From Anthoceros angustus (lineage: Eukaryota > Streptophyta > Anthocerotopsida > Anthocerotales > Anthocerotaceae), in contig VJWM01000223.1 in the NCBI GenBank assembly GCA_010909165.1, positions 186,001 to 250,000 on the forward strand: 64,000 nt of DNA. Reading direction: 5' to 3'. The translations under genes and the position numbers were made by a program. Shown in pieces: positions 62,241-64,000 of the stretch. Position 1 is the first letter of the stretch. The number at the start of each line of letters is the position of its first letter. The notes beneath the pieces are model-generated. The model had not been told where the DNA came from and did not search any database. It saw nothing but the letters and a program-made list of their open reading frames with translations.

Positions 62241-62987
62241 ATGAGCACATCCTCTTTCGGCGGTCACTTATATTTTCTTACTTTTCTAGATGAATGGAGC
62301 CGATATTGCCACATATACTTCCTTAAGCACAAGAATGAAGCCCTTCAGTGCTTCCAGGAGTTTGTTGCCATGGCAAAACGGCACACTAGACTTCCAGTCA
62401 GTACCCTCAGGCAAACAATCTTTGGAGTACATCGACCACTCTTCTCGTGTCTTGCATCTAAGGGCATCACCCGGCAGCTCATAGTACCATACACACCAGC
62501 ACAGAACCCTTTTGCAGAAAGACTAAACAGATCTTTGCTGGAGATATCTCGATCGTTGCTCGAGCTGGCAGGCCTCACACAAGGATATTGTGCTGAAGCC
62601 GTCTCAACAACCAACTATATCAAGAACAGACTGCCGACAAAGGAGCTTCCAAATGTCACACCCTATGAGCGTTGGACAGGAGAGAAGCCCCGCATATCTC
62701 ATCTTCGCATTTTCGACAGCCCAGCATTCGCCCACATTCCAGCTGACCTGCGCAAGAAATGGGACGACAAAAGTAAGAAGCTGCTGTTTATTGGTTACTC
62801 TGACCAATCTAAGGCCTATCGCCTGATTGATCCATCAACTCGTCAGGTAACCCTATCCCGTAGCGTTCATTTCCATGAAGCCACCTTGCTTAACATTTAT
62901 CTACAATCTGTTTCCAACTCCAGGGAAAGGCCACTGAGAACACACAGAACTCGAATAGCTGGAGTCGCAGCACGGCCAGCAGCTTAG
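62241..62987 (+). pseudogene. Copia integrase fragment
   Basis: An open frame of about 248 residues covering the integrase catalytic core and its C-terminal linker (YERWTGEKPRISHLRIFDSP, VTLSRSVHFHE). The core Asp and Glu region is present in part: the FLDEWSRY block is readable and PAQNPFAERL replaces the usual PQQNGVAER, but the central D-containing stretch has been altered. The frame ends at a stop just before the non-copia segment. Confidence 0.8.
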
Positions 62988-63283
62988 AGCGCAACACCAT
63001 CATCACCCTTCGGAAGATGTTGCGTCACTGCTATCTTGAATTGCTCCAAGCTGACCGAGTCGTTCTCAGACTGTGAAGCTTTTCGCCCGTGTTTCATGAG
63101 AGAAGAGCTCTCCTTCAGCTTTATGCGCTTGGGTACTTCAGCTTCTGCCAACTGTGTCACTCTGTCACCAATGGCATCGATGACGAGCGAAAAAGCCGAT
63201 CGCCGGCGAATACTCGGCACACGAGCGGGCGTAGGAGATCGAAGCCATCTTCGACATCACTCTCAGTTGTTGCACCCAGTTTG
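62988..63283 (-). other. Unexplained segment inside the short copia element
   Basis: It lies where reverse transcriptase and RNase H should be. The reverse strand has a 78-codon frame (63220-62984) rich in charged residues, with RVTQLAEAEVPKRIKLKESS and SVSLEQFKIAVTQHLPK. It does not resemble any copia protein. It could be a captured host fragment or chance. No domain is recognised. Confidence 0.45.
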
Positions 63284-63296
63284 CAGCGAGGGGGAG

Positions 63297-63531
63297 TGTT
63301 ATGACCTTGTACACCGACTGCACTGGGAGCGTAGTTTAGGGCACGGTTCACATGTGTAGGTTTTTAATCACAACTCGAACGTGGTAGATGGCAATTACTG
63401 CACTTAACCTCAGCGGTTATTGGACCAGTTAGTTATGATGAGAGCAGTTATAACTGCAATCAGTACATGTATAAATATGCCCCTTTCATCAATGAAAATC
63501 ATCCTTTCCTCAAGACTTGTGCCCCACTTTA
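63297..63531 (+). repeat. Right LTR of short copia element (235 bp)
   Basis: It starts TGTTATGACC and ends CCCCACTTTA, followed by CTGAG. About ten substitutions from the left LTR indicate an insertion that is not recent. Confidence 0.93.
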
Positions 63532-63536
63532 CTGAG

Positions 63537-64000
63537 AATACGGAAATACGTGTAGCTTTCGTGAACTAGTTTGTCACGAGCTCTCTGATGCAACTCATCA
63601 TAATGTAACCAGGATTCTCCCAAATACATCGAGCTCTCTGATATTCGTGAGCTTCGAAAATGGAATCAAGTTCATGAGGTGAGACACTCTGAAAGCCACT
63701 TCGTCTATGAATAGTACCTTATTATCGTCCTTTGAGCTCCCACATTATATAAGCACAAGCACATCAAATGAGGCCAAGCACATCAAATAAGGGCTCCGCG
63801 AGAGGTAGGTAGAAAGCCCGAGTCTCCATTCTAAGATAGCCAATCCCGAATATAGCCTAGAAGAACTCAAAACGTGCACCAATAGATATCCAGACCGAAA
63901 AAGGTAGAAACCATTGGAAAATACAATCTGCCTTAGAAATCTGAAAGGAGCAAAACCGTTCGTAACTAATATCCCAGTTGCCACGACTCGAAAATCCTGG
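63537..64000. other. Intergenic, no supported gene
   Basis: No feature seen. A reverse-strand frame at 63745-63984 has no recognisable domain. Confidence 0.5.

Larger units (their letters stand above)
59906..63531 (+). mobile_element. Short Ty1/copia element with LTRs but no reverse transcriptase
   Basis: The element is 3,626 bp long and bounded by 235-bp LTRs and a 5-bp duplication (CTGAG). The primer-binding site TGGTATCAGAGC follows the left LTR at 60141, and a purine tract (GCGAGGGGGAG) precedes the right LTR at 63297. Inside lie gag (about 60806-61510, for example DTVEQHVNVFRSLRAKLASG), a degraded zinc knuckle, a protease motif WFLDSGATTHNICSS (about 61650), a worn pre-integrase stretch and integrase (62241-62987, with DEWSRYCHIYFLKHK, YTPAQNPFAERLNRS and KLLFIGYSDQSKAYRL). 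No YVDD-type polymerase or RNase H exists between integrase and the right LTR. It is a non-autonomous, internally deleted element. Frame breaks in the pol part mean it encodes no complete polyprotein. Confidence 0.92.

Overview
The window is nuclear DNA from a streptophyte (a land plant or a close green-algal relative). The evidence is: dense GT-AG introns of roughly 50-250 bp; plant-type genes (biosynthetic threonine deaminase with a doubled C-terminal regulatory region, mitochondrial citrate synthase, a plant coiled-coil family); TTTAGGG-type telomere motifs; and Ty1/copia elements primed by initiator tRNA-Met. I cannot name the species. No rRNA, tRNA, CRISPR array or bacterial-type operon was found.

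Layout: 1-3.4 kb is repeat debris (a possible decayed LTR, a non-LTR reverse-transcriptase tail, one copy of a dispersed repeat). 3.4-10.2 kb (+) is SHPRH, a SNF2/PHD/RING ubiquitin ligase. It is followed by a PPR gene fragment and a broken duplicate of the SHPRH 3' end, then SPRTN (-, 11.8-14.0 kb), the DNA-protein crosslink protease. 14-17.2 kb is a field of tandem and inverted repeats. 17.3-19.7 kb (+) is threonine deaminase with frame lesions. 20.0-22.2 kb (-) is an unrecognised coiled-coil gene, head-to-head with mitochondrial citrate synthase (+, 22.5-26.1 kb). 26.1-32.9 kb is AT-rich and gene-poor, with a 1.2 kb direct duplication. 32.9-38.0 kb (+) is a coiled-coil/Gln-rich plant protein, and 39.0-41.6 kb (+) is fumarylacetoacetase. 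43.7-50.0 kb (-) is a decayed Ty1/copia element with an internal triplication. 50.2-51.5 kb (-) is the front part of a non-LTR element. 52.5-56.5 kb (-) is splicing factor SF3B2. 57.2-59.1 kb is a GTTGTAAA-rich repeat holding a reverse-transcriptase tail. 59.9-63.5 kb is a structurally complete short copia element (235-bp LTRs, 5-bp target duplication) that lacks reverse transcriptase.

The host genes are independent housekeeping genes: DNA-damage tolerance (SHPRH and SPRTN, both acting at PCNA/stalled forks in other eukaryotes, here convergent neighbours), isoleucine synthesis, the TCA cycle, tyrosine breakdown and U2 snRNP splicing. The rest is transposon-derived or tandem-repeat DNA. In two places a duplicated segment differs from its partner mostly by small deletions, which suggests noisy-read assembly filling rather than biology. 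I found no convincing new multi-gene system. The most unusual items are the RT-less copia element carrying an unexplained segment, the repeat-flanked reverse-transcriptase fragment, and the rearranged SHPRH 3' region.
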